From contig NC_134107.1 in NCBI RefSeq assembly GCF_040939455.1, positions 11,657,537 through 11,721,536 on the forward strand: DNA of 64,000 bases, written 5' to 3'. Source of the stretch: Microcebus murinus (lineage: Eukaryota; Chordata; Mammalia; Primates; Cheirogaleidae). The notes under the pieces are model-generated. The model did no database searches. It was given only the letters and a program-made list of their open reading frames with translations, and had not been told where the DNA came from. Every line of letters begins with the position of its first letter. Within the stretch, counting starts at the first letter, position 1. Below, piece by piece: positions 35,274-47,680 of the stretch. Made by a program: the position numbers and the translations under genes.

Positions 35274-35970
35274 GGGCAGATGTGGGTAACTGGCAGAGGG
35301 AGCGGGCTCAGTGATGGAGTTCCCCAGGAAGCCTGGCCCGCTGCAGGGCAGGGTGTGGGCGCTGTGGGGCAGAGAGCCCAGAGCTCCTGCAGAGGGGCTG
35401 TGCAGGGGCCTGTCGCTCCTTCCACTGCACCGCCATTCTTCAGGTGCAAGGCCAGGTTAGGGGAAGGCGGGACCTTCCTTGGGACTTGGAGGGGCTGAGG
35501 TCCTTATTTGCCAGCCTCCCGTGGGTGATGCCTATGGCTGTCCTGCGGCCTGCAGGGGGCAGGGCGAGGACAGGAGAGTGGACTTGGCCCAGAGGAGGTG
35601 AAGTCAAGGGCAGCCGTGCAGCCTGGGGTGGTGTGCCACCGGGTGGGGGTCGGGGCTCCCCAGAGATGGTAGGGGGAAGGGAGGAGCCTCCAGGGCTCTA
35701 GGCCAGAATTGGCTCAGCTTTCTGAGCCCAGAAATTGGCTCAGAAATTCCATGACACCCTTTCCCGGGAGAGAAGTGTGCGCAGTGTGTGGAGACAGCCC
35801 CAGAGTAGGGGGAACAGGCTGGCTCCCCACTGCCACCAGCAGATGGTGAGAGCCTCACTTGGGACTTGGGGTTCTTAGCTGGAACGTAGCAGGGAGCTGC
35901 CCTATGGAGCATTTTGCAACCTATGTTCCTTCGAGCTCATGGAGTTTGTAAGGTGGTAATAGGTGCTCTG
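35274..35970. other. Unique GC-rich DNA
   Basis: Short open frames only. Nothing recognised. Confidence 0.4.
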
Positions 35971-35985
35971 CAAAAAGGTTTTGTC

Positions 35986-36315
<330 letters not shown>

Positions 36316-36329
36316 AAAAAGGTTTTGTC

Positions 36330-38051
36330 ATCAGCTGTGCACTTTGCTGCCTCTTGGAAAGTCCTAAAGGCCCTTCGTGCATTAAAGGCTCTGAGAAGTC
36401 CTGCATTGTGAAGCCTGTTTGACTCAGAGTTTCGATGGCACACTTGGGAACACCTGTGGAGTACCAGGGTTCCGCGGAAGGTAGTTTGGGAAACTCGGCT
36501 CTGGCTATGGCCCACTCTTAGCCTGGGCATTCTCATGGGAACAGGCGGGCTTGACACAGGAGGGGATTTATGAGCCAGAGAGTCAGTTCCTTCCTTGGCA
36601 GGGAAGCCATCCCTGGCTTCGCACACCACCGTCCTGGGCCACTCAGGCCCTGCGCAGGTCCCCTTGCTGCTCACCCTCCTCTTAAATAGTCGCCACAGCT
36701 CTGCTTCTCAGGGGTTCTTCCCGAGAGGGAGACCTTTTCCCCAGGACTGTCTCTTTGGTGTGGCTCTTGCAGGTCACTGGAAGGGACGGAGGGTCCTGCA
36801 TCTCAGGCAGATCTTGGCAAGTCCATCCCCAGTCTGGTTCCTGATTTCCCTGCCGGGGCTGTTTCCCGACCTTGCTTCTGGGGTGCTGGGGACTGCTGGG
36901 GCTAGGGACGCCGAGTCTCTGCAGATGCCATCTCGTGGGGCCTTTGGGTCAACCCCCTCCTGGATTCTGTTTCCAAAGAATCAGACGTTCATTCCACAGC
37001 AGGAATGAACTTTTCCCACGTGCAAGGCTGGAGCTGGGGTCTGGGGATGGAGACAGGACGGAACATGGCCCGTCCTCGGGGGCTGCGGGCTGCTGGGGAG
37101 GCAGCGATGACAAGGCCATGAAGGGGTGGCTCCAGGGAGCACAGAACAGCGGGCACTTGACTTCATCCCTGGGGGCCGGAAGGGATTCTTCTGGATGTGA
37201 GTACCAGGAAGGCTGGAGCACCCTGGAAACCGGCCGCAGCTCCCGGAAGCCAAGACAAACTCATGCCGTAGGGCTGGTCTGCTGCTGCCACCACTGGCAC
37301 CCTGTCTGGCCCTGCTGCAGCCTCCGGCTCTGTGCCCCGGGTGCCACTGCAGCCCCTGCGGCCCCTGCTGTTCCTGAAGTGGGACACTGCAGCCAGAACA
37401 CACTCCCCACTGTCCCTGACTCCCGATTCCAGGTCTGGGCAGGTGCGTCCGCCCGTGGAGCCTGGGCTGTGCCCGCCCTGTGCTGCACGGGAGCCTGCGG
37501 AGCAAGGCTGCCTCTCGGCTGCCACGGTGGCACGTGGCCCCTGCCTCTGCCCAAGCCTTTATGGTCAGGGACACCCCGGACGTAGGAAGGGGTTGGCCAA
37601 AGTGACCAGTGTCCATCTCCTGCTCCCAGGGTGAGTCAGCACACCTGCCTCCAGGTGTGGGCTCTGGAGCCACCTGCCAGGTGAGCAGTGGGAAATCAGG
37701 CAGGTCTCCCTGGGCCAGTCCTTTGCAGCCTTAGGACGGGCCTCATCCACTCTCATGGCTTCAATGTCACCTTGACACTGATGCCGCCCCAGTCTGTAGC
37801 TCCAGCTCAGTCCCCACAAATGGACAGATGTCCTCCTTCCTACTGGGCACCTCTCCTGGGAGGTCCCACAGGCATTTCTACCTCATCTGACTTAAAATGG
37901 GATCAGCACCTCCACTGAGCCCCCAACTCCTGTCTTCGTGAATGACGCCGTCCTCTCCCACGTGTCCAGGTGGGAACACGAGTCATCCCGTCCCCCACCT
38001 TCACAAGGTCACCAAGCCTCACCCTTTCTGCCCACTGAATCTCTCTCCTTT
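36330..38051. other. Unique GC-rich DNA
   Basis: About 1.7 kb. Open frames of 237 and 230 codons lie on opposite strands over 36872-37673. They have the proline/alanine/glycine/serine-rich composition of GC-rich noncoding DNA, and I see no splice signals in keeping with them. No gene called. Confidence 0.45.
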
Positions 38052-38337
38052 TTGTTTGAGACAGGGTCTTGCTCTGTCACCAGTGCTAGAGTGCTGTGGC
38101 GTCATCATAGCTCACAGCAACCTCAAACTCGTTGGCTGGAGGGATCCTCCTGCCTCAGCCTCCTGAGTAGCTGGGACTACAGGCACCCGCCATGATGCAT
38201 GGCTCATTTTTCTATTTTTTATAGACATTGGGTCTTGCTTTTGCTCAGGCTGGTCTCAAACTCCTGGCCTCAAGCGATCCTCCCGGCTTGGCCTCCCAGA
38301 GTGCTGGGATTACAGGTGTGAGCCACCGTGCACAGCC
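38052..38337 (-). mobile_element. Old Alu, antisense (AluJ-like)
   Basis: gtttgagacagggtcttgct to gtgagccaccgtgcacagcc. No lemur middle segment; diverged, for example tcatcatagctcacagcaac. Confidence 0.88.
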
Positions 38338-38596
38338 TGAGTATCTCTTAAATGTGTCCACTCCTCTACGTGCTCACTGTGTTCATCACGTTGGCTCAGA
38401 TCAATCCATGAACTTGCCCCTCTGCTGCCCGGCCCCTCCCACAGACTACACACTGCGTCGGAGCAGTCCTGCTCAGTGGCCTGTCGGGTCCTGTGCTCTG
38501 CCTGGCACCCAGGCCCCACCTGACCCTGCACCAGCAGACACTGCCACTGCCTCTGCCAGGGCTGCTTCTGGCTGCAAGGAAGACATGGTGTCCCAC
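38338..38596. other. Unique DNA
   Basis: Nothing recognised. Confidence 0.35.
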
Positions 38597-38738
38597 TGTG
38601 ATGTCATTAGCATTTCTCCGATGACTAGTGATGTTGAGCAGCTTTTTATATGCTTATTAGCCATTCCTGTATTTTCTTTGGAGAAATGTCTGTTCAGATT
38701 GTTTGCCCATTTTAAAATAAAAAAAAAATACCTAAATT
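38597..38738 (-). mobile_element. L1 3' fragment, antisense
   Basis: gatgtcattagcatttctcc, gatgttgagcagctttttat, cttctttggagaaatgtct-type phrase (tttctttggagaaatgtctg) and gattgtttgcccattttaaa, the reverse strand of the L1 ORF2/3'UTR boundary. The Alu that follows sits in it. Confidence 0.8.
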
Positions 38739-39071
38739 GGGCCAGGCGAGGTGGCTCATGCCTATAATCCTAGCACTCTTGGGAGGCCCAGGCAGGAGTA
38801 TCACTTGAGCTCAGGAGTTCAAGACCAGCCTAAACAAGATTGAGACCCTGTCTCTACAAAAATAAATAAATAAATAAATAAATAAATAAAGAAAGAAGAA
38901 AAGAAAAAATTAGCCAGGTGTGGTGGTGCACACCTGTAGTCCCAGCTACTCAGGAGGCTGAGGTAGGAGGATCACTTGAACCCAGGAGTTTGAGGGTGCT
39001 GTGAGCTGTGATGATGTCAATGCACTCAGCCCAGTCAACAGAGCAAGATCCTCTCTCTCAAAAAAAAAAAT
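38739..39071 (+). mobile_element. Alu, sense, with (AAAT)n between arms
   Basis: gggccaggcgaggtggctca to ctctctctcaaaaaaaaaat. The middle A-rich linker has grown to ten aaat units (38861-38889). No lemur segment. Confidence 0.9.
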
Positions 39072-39214
39072 GTTATATGATGCTTGTATGGTTTTAGATG
39101 AATTTGAATCCATTCATCCATCAATTATTTATTGGGTGTATTTTCTATGTTAGGCACGGTCCCCCACGCCACTGCACTCTAGCTTTTTTTGAGACTCTGT
39201 CTCAAAAAAACAAA
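39072..39214. other. Short repeated block and Alu tail debris
   Basis: 39086-39168 is an 83-base block that recurs at 49820-49902. 39166-39214 (ccactgcactctagc, gagactctgtctcaaaaaaa) is the end of another Alu with most of it deleted. Confidence 0.55.
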
Positions 39215-39960
39215 AACTAATTGGGTTGTATTGTTTTTTAAATTGTGGTAAGATACATACAAAAAAATTTACTGTCTTAACCATCGTTAAGTGTACAGTT
39301 CTGTAGTATTAGGTACATTTTTTTTTAAGACAATAGCCATGCAAATGGATCTAAAGTGGTTTTGATTTGTGTTTCACTAGTGATTAGTGACGTTTCACAT
39401 GCTTGTTGGCCATTTGTATATCTTCTTTGGAGAAATGTCTACTCAAGTCCTTTGTATACTTTTTAATTGGGTTGTTTATTGTTGTTGTGTTGTAAATATT
39501 GACCCCTTATTAGATTATGTGATTTGCAAATATTTTCTCCCATTCTGTAGGTTGCCTTGGGATGTATCTTTTTTTTTTTTTTTTGAGACAGAGTCCCGGT
39601 TTGTTGCCCAGGCTAGAGTGAGTGCCGTGGCGTCAGCTCACAGCAACCTCAAACTCCTGGGCTCAAGCAATCCTGCTGCCTCAGCCTCCCGAGTAGCTGG
39701 GACTACATGCATGTGCCACCATGCCCGGCAAATTTTTTCCATATATATTAGTTGGCCAATTAATTTGTTTCTATTTATAGTAGAGACAGGGTCTTGCTCT
39801 TGCTCAGGCTGGTTTTGAACTCCTGACCTCAAGTGATCCGCCTGCCTTGGCCTCCCAGAGTGCTAGGATTACAGGCGTGAGCCACTGCGCCCCGGCCAGG
39901 CTGTATCTTTTTATTCTTGAATTCCTCCTAAGTTTTTGAAATATGACAGTATGGAACATT
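39215..39960 (-). mobile_element. L1 3' remnant, antisense, split by an Alu
   Basis: aaattgtggtaagatacata, ttgatttgtgtttcactagt, atcttctttggagaaatgtc, tttttaattgggttgtttat and ttctgtaggttgccttggga, the reverse strand of an old L1 3' end. It resumes at gctgtatctttttattcttg after the Alu. Confidence 0.8.
39570..39895 (-). mobile_element. Alu, antisense, lemur type, inside L1
   Basis: T-tract, gagacagagtcccggtttgt, atattagttggccaattaat and gccactgcgccccggcc. Flanks tgtatcttttt on both sides (39562 and 39902) are the target duplication. Confidence 0.92.
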
Positions 39961-40159
39961 AATAGCCACAGTGGCAGATATTCTTGTTTCTTTCTGTGTG
40001 GGGAGGTAACACATCAGCCCCCACAGTCATGACAATGTGATTCCATTGCCGGCTCTCACTTTGCCTTGCAGCTAGGGGTGGCCATCCGAGGCTCCAACCA
40101 AAGAGATGTGAGGAAACGGCTGCAGAGAGGAGCGGGTGCTTCTGGGAAACATTTTCTTT

Positions 40160-40295
40160 CTTTAAAAAAATTTTTTTTAGATACAAGGTCTCATTATGCT
40201 GCCCAAGATGAAATTGAACTCCTGGGCTCAAGCGATCCTCCTGCCTCAGCCTCCCAATTCGGTGGGACAGGTGCTACCGTGCTTGGCTTATTTTC
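40160..40295 (-). mobile_element. Free Alu monomer, antisense
   Basis: A single arm: tttttttttagatacaaggt to ctaccgtgcttggctt. Flanks ttttctttcttt and ttttctttcttg are a target duplication. Confidence 0.75.
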
Positions 40296-40405
40296 TTTCT
40301 TGATAAGAGGAACCTCATTTCTTCCTGACAAAAGAGCCAACAAAGGAGGACCTGGCTTCTGGACAACATCTCTCAACTGCTTCCCCAAACCCAGAACAGC
40401 TGCCT
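40296..40405. other. Unique DNA
   Basis: Nothing recognised. Confidence 0.35.
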
Positions 40406-40483
40406 CTTATTTATTGCTTCAGCCTCTGATACATAGATTTTCTGCTTATTTATTGCTTCAGCCTCTGATACATAGATTTTCTG
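40406..40483. repeat. Perfect 2 x 39-bp tandem duplication
   Basis: The 39-base unit that starts cttatttattgcttcagcct and ends atagattttctg occurs at 40406-40444 and again at 40445-40483, without a difference. Confidence 0.97.
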
Positions 40484-42774
40484 TTCCTTGCAGCCAAAAG
40501 CATTCCCAACTGCTACAACCATGTGATACCCTAGGAAGAAAATTCATTTCCTATTCATCTTAAATTAGGCCAAACAACATCCTCCAGTATTGCTCCCGGT
40601 GGGGTTCGAACAACGAGAACCACGTGAAAACCTGCGACGTAAGATGGCCCAATGAGTATAAGAACTCCCATCACCAAAGTCCAAAAATGCAATACCTTTC
40701 AAGACTCCCCCTGCAGCGTCTGGCCACGTCAGCCCTCGCTGGAGGGCCCCACTGCCCTGGGGCTTGGCTTCCCTTAGCAGCGGCCGCGGCCTAGACTTAC
40801 TTGCCTGCTGACGTGGACGCAGCTCTTCTCCACTTTCAGAGCAAACTTTTGATCTAATTCTACGTTTCCAAAGAGGCAGAGGCTCTGGGACACAGGAGAG
40901 GATCCTGGCACCAGCCTGCGCCCACAGAACACACAAAACAGACAAACATAAGCAGTGCCTGCGTCGCCACTGCGGCGAACCCAGAGATGCGTGTTTGGAA
41001 CCCGGCCCGCAGCACACTGCGGTAGCCAGCCCCAGGCTGGAGGAGACGGCCTAGCTGGAGAAAGGAGGGCAGGCGGAACACGTGAGAGGCTAGAGGAAAT
41101 AGGTTTCAGCTTCACCATGAGAGTCCACGACCCATGCATTTAAACTCTCCTGGGGGAAATTGCCCAACAAGAAGGAAATTGTGTCCCCTGGCCCCTGTAT
41201 CCACCCAGGCTCACGCCTTGCTCTCAGAGAGCGACCCTGGGGACAGTTGTCTTCTTGGATAACTTAAAATTTGCAGTGAAGTCACTCCTGATCTCTAGAA
41301 CTTATCTAGGACTTCGCTCTCCTCCCCCAACTTCACCCTGCAAATACAAAAGCTCTTAGTTCTTTGTGAGAGTGTCCCCACCCCTGCAGGCTTCTCTGAG
41401 CATGTCCTTGGTTCCCTGCGGTTCCGATCTGCTCTGCCCTCTAACTTTCTCCATCCTCGCAGGGTCTGCAGGGAGCTTCCAGCTCTGGGCGGTGGCTGGC
41501 GTCTCAGCACCTGCCGGGGCTCCCCAGGCCCCTTCTGAGGCCTCTTGTCCTGCAGATGTCTCAGCTGGAGAGTCACCGAGGAATATTCCTGATCCAACGC
41601 AGCTGCTGAGCCTTCAGATGTCTGTGTCCCCAGAGGCCCAGGGGCAGCAACGTGTCTTTTTCCAAAGGCTTTTGCATTTTCTAGGACTCAAGTAATGTGT
41701 GTTATTTTTACAGCGGCGGCAGAGCGCTCTGCAGCCACTCTGGCTCTGCAGTGGTTGGGGTTTGCGGTGTTTATTTCCATCTGAGCTTCCTCCCCCACCG
41801 AGCTTCCCAACTCTGCAGCTCATTGGAATCACAAATCTCCTGGTGCTCTGCCCCACTCCCCGGGATCCTGATGAATTGATCCCAGGAGCGGGAGGGCGGA
41901 GTTGGCATCTTAGCGAAGTCCCCCAGATGGCTGTAGCAGCCAGATGGAGGACTCGAGCTTTCTCATGGGCCCGGCTAGATTTTTAACATAAAACCTGTGT
42001 TGGTCCTTTCCTTTTCTTCTATACATAGTGTTACACTGCCTGCTGGGTTGTGGAGCCTTTCTCTCTCTCCTTTTTCTCTTTTCTTTGTTGTAGACCATCA
42101 GTGAAAGTAGGGCTTGCGGTGGTCCAGTGATAAAGGGAGTTTCGGCCCGAGTTGAGTCGCCGAGGACTCGCCCCATGGTTTTTCCCACTTCCTGGGTGCA
42201 CAGTTGGAGCAGACGTTCCTGCTGACGGGCAGCATCTCCGCTTAGGCGCTCTCACCTGTGAAGCGCTACGTGGGAGCCCCTGGAGCTCCCCCCCTCCCGC
42301 CCCCAGGGTGGCACAGGGCAGCATGCCGTGCGGAGCCGTGCGGAGCCGTGCACAGCCGCCAAAGGCGGGAGGGCTGCAGGGAGGTGATTCCGGCACGCCC
42401 GTGTCTCCTGTCCGGTCCGTGCAGAAGGTGGACGCATCTTGCAGGAGGCTGCGTGCTGCTGTGAGTGTAATCAGGCGATGACTCATCGCAGCTGCTGCGC
42501 TAGGTGTGGCATCTTCCCCGGAGCAGAGCAGCACGCCCCTGGCACCTGGTATGCAGCGTCTGACCTGTCCAAATCTTTTTTTCTCTCTAGCAATCTCCAA
42601 GGACCACAGAAGCAGTGTGCTCGTCCCTGTCACCTTCAAAGTCTTGCCTCAGGGCCACATCAACCCCCCACCGCTTCCTGCCACAGAGGCAGAGATCTTG
42701 ATTCCGAGTTTCATAGAACACACGACACTGGCCTCCTACCTGGGTGACATTATGCTGATCGGGCCTGTATGGCC
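40484..42774. other. Unique DNA
   Basis: About 2.3 kb with chance frames of up to 202 codons on the minus strand (42031-42639). The clusters of CpG at 42250-42360 (repeats of gccgtgcggagccgtgcgg) are local. A tRNA B-box-like ggttcgaac lies at 40605. No gene is supported. Confidence 0.45.
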
Positions 42775-43260
42775 CGAATATGTGTCCCCTCCAAAACTCA
42801 TGTTGAAAAATTTTTTTTTTTTGGACAGAGTCTCGCTCTGTTGCCCTGTGGCAGAGTGCGGTGGCGTTATCATCGTGGCTCACTGCAACCTCAAACTATC
42901 CTGCCTCGGCCTCCCATGGTGTTGGGATTACAGGTGTGAGCCACCGCACCCAAACTCATGTTGAAATTTAATTGCCACTGTGCTGGCATTGGGAGGTGGG
43001 ACCTTTGAGAGGTATTCAGGCCGTGAGGGTCCTATCTTCGGGAATGGACTGATGCTATCGTTGGGGCGGGCTTGTGATTGTGGGAGTGGATTGGCCCCGT
43101 CTTGTTCTCTCTCGCTCTCACTTTGCCCTTCTGCCATGTTACGATGCAGTAGGAAGACCCTTGCCAGAGGTCGGCCCCTCAGTCGTAGACCTCTCAGCCT
43201 CCAGAGCCGTGAGCCAGTAAGTTTCTCTTCCTTACAAATGCCCCAGCCTGTGGCATCGTT
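42775..43260 (+). mobile_element. MaLR-type LTR (MLT1/MST-like), split by an Alu monomer
   Basis: gcccgaatatgtgtcccctc, aaactcatgttgaaat, attgggaggtgggacctttg, cttgttctctctcgctctc, ttctgccatgttacgatgca, cctccagagccgtgagccag and taagtttctcttccttacaa, in the order of MaLR LTRs. It is decayed and ends without a clear tail. Confidence 0.75.
42809..42951 (-). mobile_element. Alu monomer-size insertion, antisense
   Basis: T-tract head to gccaccgcacc, about 143 bases with an internal deletion (tcaaactatcctgcctcggc). It is flanked by aaactcatgttgaaa at 42794-42808 and 42952-42966, a perfect duplication inside the MaLR LTR. Confidence 0.9.
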
Positions 43261-44344
43261 TCAGCGGCGCGTGATGGACTGGCACAGGCCCGAGAAGCAG
43301 GAGGCAGCGGGTACTTTTTAGGGGCATTAGTAAAACAAATGCAAATGAGATGCAGGAGACTAGCCCCACAAAAATTCAGGGTCCCGACATCTCAGTGAGG
43401 TTCTGGAGTTCCAGTGGTCTGAGCATGTCAAGATATCCCCTCCAAGGTGAAAGACAGGTCGCTGCACCTGGCATCGTCTACGACAAAACGCATGGAGGTG
43501 TGCACACCCACATCTGGATGCGTCTCCCCAACCTGTATGCTGAGGAACCCAGGAGGTGCCAGTTTTGAGTTGGGACCAGACCAAGAGAAGACTCTGCAGC
43601 GCGCACAGACTGCCCAGCAAGCCGCCTGCCCCGGTGACGCCCAGGTGTGCGTGTGGCCGCGGACCCTGCGGGGGCTGCAGGGCAGAGCCACTGCGCAGCC
43701 TCTAGGATTCGGGGCAAATCCAGCTCCTCTCTGCAACTGCCTGTTCTCCTCCAGAGAAACATTTCCTGGCTTGTGTCTGGGTCCTGGCAGGGCCCGAACA
43801 CTGGACATCAAGTGACCACGCAGCCTGAGCGTCTGTCTCGGAAGGTCGGGTTCCAGGAAACACGCTCTGGGGTGGAGATTTGCGGTAGGAGCTTTATTGG
43901 GAAACGCTGTTGGAAACGACCCCTGTAAGGGAGTGAAGGAGATGCACTGGGAGCCACGGAGGGCCGGCCGGGGCCCTGGGGGCTCCGGAACTGGGTTAGC
44001 CCCTCGGCAGTCTCCCCAGTTGAGGCAAAGGAGCCCCGTCACTGCAGCCTCGCTGACAGCTTCCCCAGGGCGGCGTCAAGTCCCTGGGTGGGGCAGCGCC
44101 CTGCTGCTGAGGGCCAGGCCACTCGATGGGGAGGAGACATATCCCGCCTGTTTACAGATGACTCTGCGTAATGTCCGGCGTTGACAGGAAGTGGGAGCCT
44201 GCGCGCACACGACAGCCTCACTCGGGCTGCCCCGAAGGCCACTGAAGGGCAGATACTCAAGCAAAACATTGGGGTTTCCACTTTGGGCTGATGGAAGATC
44301 AGAGCCACGGATCTGCAGGACTTCATGGGCAGTTGCTGATGGTT
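43261..44344. other. Unique DNA
   Basis: GC-rich with overlapping chance frames. No gene or known element. Confidence 0.4.
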
Positions 44345-44570
44345 TAGTTCAGGGGTTGGCAGCAAACTGTGGCCCCCAGGCTGTATCTAGCCACCGTCTG
44401 ATTTTGTAAATAAAAGCTTTTACGGGCACACAGCCAGACCCCTTCGTTTGCTTGTTGTCGATGCTGCTTTCGTGCTATGAGAGCAGAGCTGCGACAGAGA
44501 ACACAGGCCCACAAAGCCTGAGATATTTGCAAACTTGGTAGACAGAGTTCTCCATTCAGCTGAATGGCCG
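44345..44570. mobile_element. hAT-like MITE remnant
   Basis: ttcaggggttggcagcaaac (tip CAGGGGTTGGCA), ggcccccaggctgtatctag, gattttgtaaataaaagctt and ccacaaagcctgagatattt are the phrases of a common mammalian non-autonomous hAT-type repeat. The right tip is missing. Family name uncertain. Confidence 0.65.
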
Positions 44571-45904
44571 GGGCTTTGGGATGAGCAGGGTTGGGAGGTG
44601 GGTGACAAAGCAGGTGGGCAGGAGACACAGGGAGCACCCAGGCGGGCACGGCGTGCAAAGATGTGCACTGGCAGTGTGGGTGCCTGCGCAGGGTGTCCTT
44701 GGCAGAGGCGGCTGCTTCTAGCCAGGTGGACCAGTGACGAGGGGGTGAAGGGAAGATCGCCCTGCAGGGGCCAGTCATCCCCTTTCCCTAGCCAGCCCAG
44801 GGACTTTCCTGGTGAGTCGGTGTTCACAGTGACCGTGGCGGCAGAGGTGGGGGTTACGCAGGGGCTCAGTGACCAATGTGTGCTGCCCTTCGCTGAGGCC
44901 AGTGTGGTGATGACGCTACGGCCGAGAAGCCCCTGGTCCGGGACATCCGGGGGAGCAGGGGACCTGGCAGCAGGTTGAATATTCAGAGCTCTCTTATTAT
45001 GGGAGGGACAGAGACTTGTGTTCACCGGGAGAGACACAGATGCTGGAGACGCGTTGCCATCCCTGTCAGAATGAGCCTGCCAGCACCATGGTCCGCGCAC
45101 TGCGCGGGCGCCGTATTCACGGCACAGCATTGCTTCTGATCAAGGAATTCATTTCACAGCAAAAGGAGCGTGGCGAGGGCTTTATGCTCGTGAGACTCCC
45201 TGGCCTTACCAAGTGCCCTGTCACCCAGAAGCAGCTGGCTTCACGGAATGGTGGGAGAGCCACTGACTCTCGGCACCAGCTGGGAGACGACGCTGAAAGG
45301 ATGGCGTTCCAACCTGCAGGGGACAGAACTGTGGCTTTGAACTCGTGGCCGATTTGTGGTGTTGCTTCTCCACGGACAGAACCCGCCGTGGTCCAGGAAT
45401 CAGGGTGGAGTGAGAGTGGCTTCCGTCATTACACCTAATAGCCACTCCGACTTTTTTGCTTCCCTTCCCAGGAACTTTGAACCCCACTGGTTTGGAAGTC
45501 TTAGTTCCCAAGGAGGGACTGGTTCCCCCCGGAGGGACACAGTTGTTTTACTGATCAGAGTTGAGATGGCCGACTGACGACTTGGGGCTCCCCAGCCACT
45601 GGACTAATAGCAAGGAAGGGGGTTACCCTGCGGGCTGGGACGGCTGATCCCAGCACCAAGGTGGGCTTGGGGTCCTGCCATGCAGTGCTGTCTCCTTCCT
45701 TCCTTCCTTCTCCTCATTTTATCATTGTATCATTTTATATGAGCTTTACAAATTTTTGACTTTACAGTTTAGTCTTTAGGTAGCAGAAGTTTAAGATGGG
45801 ATGGTGGCTGAATCCGAGGAGTAACTGACGAGTCTTGAAGCCGGATGGCGCCCTTGTGCCCCAGGATGGGCCCAGTGACTGTGGGGACTTGGCGTCTTCT
45901 CATT
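44571..45904. other. Unique DNA
   Basis: Overlapping GC-rich frames, a short (TTCC)4 run at 45692-45708, and nothing that I can assign. Confidence 0.4.
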
Positions 45905-46035
45905 TCAGGGATATGAGCTGTTATGGACTGAATTTTGTCCCCTCAAAATTCATGTGCTGAAGCTCTAATTCTCAGTGAAGATATGTGAAGATAGTTTCTT
46001 GAGGGAGGTAATTAAGGTTAAATGAGGTCGTCGGG
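45905..46035 (+). mobile_element. MaLR-type LTR fragment
   Basis: ggactgaattttgtcccctc, aaaattcatgtgctgaagct and agggaggtaattaaggttaa are the 5' third of an MLT1/MST-like LTR; the rest has decayed. Confidence 0.7.
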
Positions 46036-46499
46036 TGAGCCCTGGATGGCCACCTGCCCTGGACTCTCCCAGGTGGGCCATTCCAGTCTGCGCCGGAGGT
46101 GTCCTAGCACCCTTGTTAGTGTTCTCATCTCTAAGTCACCTCCCTATCCAGTGACAATGGAAGAGGCCCCTCTTCTTGTCCATCTGTCGGAGCTCATAGG
46201 AGGGCGGGATGGTGAAATCCCCTTCCTCCTTGGTCACGTCTGCGCCCCGGGACTCTCTCCTCCGGGAAGGCCCCTCTTCCTCAGTTCAGCCATCGTGATG
46301 CCCTTTCTGTCGCTTCCTCATGGCTCCTGTTCTGGCTGTGAGACCTGTTTCTGAGCCAACTCCATTTCTCCTCGAGTCTGCAGGCACAGCTAGTAGACAG
46401 CCACAGTCGCGTGGGAGCACGTTAACTTCTCACTGTTGGGTTTGTAATCGTCCCATCGATTTGTGTTTCGAGAGCGGGTAGAAGGCGATGATTGCGAGG
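46036..46499. other. Unique DNA
   Basis: May contain further decayed MaLR sequence. Nothing firm. Confidence 0.35.
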
Positions 46500-46715
46500 C
46501 GGACCCCAGAGCCAGAGGCCTAGGTTAAATCTGCGGATCCGCGCACCGACCCGCTGCGTGACTTCGGGCACGTTATTTAAACCCTGTGTCTCCGTTTCCT
46601 CCTCTGTGAGGTGCATACGTTACCCTCTAGCAGAGAGAGAGAATTCAATGAGCTAATTCACGTGAAGCAACGTGCGGGTCACAGAGCAAGCGCCCACTGA
46701 GTGTCCACTGTTACA
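46500..46715 (+). mobile_element. MIR SINE
   Basis: cctaggttaaatctgcggat, cccgctgcgtgacttcgggc, gtgtctccgtttcctcctct, gtgaagcaacgtgcgggtca and gcgcccactgagtgtcc, a nearly full-length MIR with many GC substitutions. Confidence 0.75.
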
Positions 46716-47529
46716 ATTATTCTCGGCTTCACTCCAAGACGACGACTCATTCCCTGGAGGGGAGTTGAGTCACGTGCGCGTTATATCAAACGCACGTTAT
46801 ACTAAACGTACTTGGCAGAAAGGGGAGGAAGGATCATTTGATGTTGCCGACATCCTGGTGGCGGCATTGCCGTCCATCGCACCAGCCCTGCAGTGGGCGG
46901 GAGAGGCCCCTCTGGGGGTACGGCCGACGAGGGCGACCTCAGGGCTGGCGTCTCGCCGCGAGTGCCAGTCTGGGGCGTGCAGGCTGCATCTGCCACACAA
47001 CATGGGCTCAGTGCAAGCCGACTGCAGCCCTGGAGGAGGCCCAGCCGTGCTGGACTTCAGAGACGAGGACTCCCCAGCAGCATCTTCCGTAAGGACTGGC
47101 AGGGCGATGATGCCATGTGCTTTTTGCCTGACGCAGTAGCATCGAACTCTGCGTCACTCGAGTATGTGGCAGGGGCCGGATGCAGTACAGGGTCGACTCA
47201 GCAGGCCTGGGCTGCTCAGAGGCTCCACGTTCCACAGAGGGGACTGGCCCTTGCCTGGCTGCTGTGAGATGAGCTCTGAGCCAAGAGTGTTTTTCTTTAC
47301 CTGGGGCTGTGGGCCACCCAAGATAATTTATGTTCACAATGTGATTTATGGCGAATGCTGTTTTTGTTCACCGGGGCCCCGGGACCACACCGTGTCAGTG
47401 TGACCTCTATCGGGGCTGGAGACTGAATAGTTGAGGTGAGTCATGTGGGTGCCAGGTGCCTACATGCCTGACCCCTAATGACATTCTGGACACTAAGACT
47501 TGGGTGAGCCTCTCTGGTTGGCAACACTT
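46716..47529. other. Unique CpG-rich DNA
   Basis: Chance frames in all phases; includes the inverted half-sites tatatcaaacgcacgttata at 46782. No gene. Confidence 0.4.
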
Positions 47530-47680
47530 CGCAGTGTCGTCACCCTTACTATGGACGGAAGTTTGTGTCCATGTTGCAGCCCTGATCCCCGGTGGGATAG
47601 TGTTCAGATATGCGGCCTTCGGGAGGTAATTAGGCCACGAGGATGGAGCCCTCACAATGGGAATAGAAGAGACAGGAGAG

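Noticed and set aside
36872..37673. Overlapping 237- and 230-codon frames on opposite strands
   Set aside because: Long frames on both strands of a GC-rich region are expected by chance; neither protein shows a domain.
40600..40615. tRNA B-box-like ggttcgaac
   Set aside because: No matching A box, T-stem or acceptor stem can be built on either strand, so it is not a tRNA gene.
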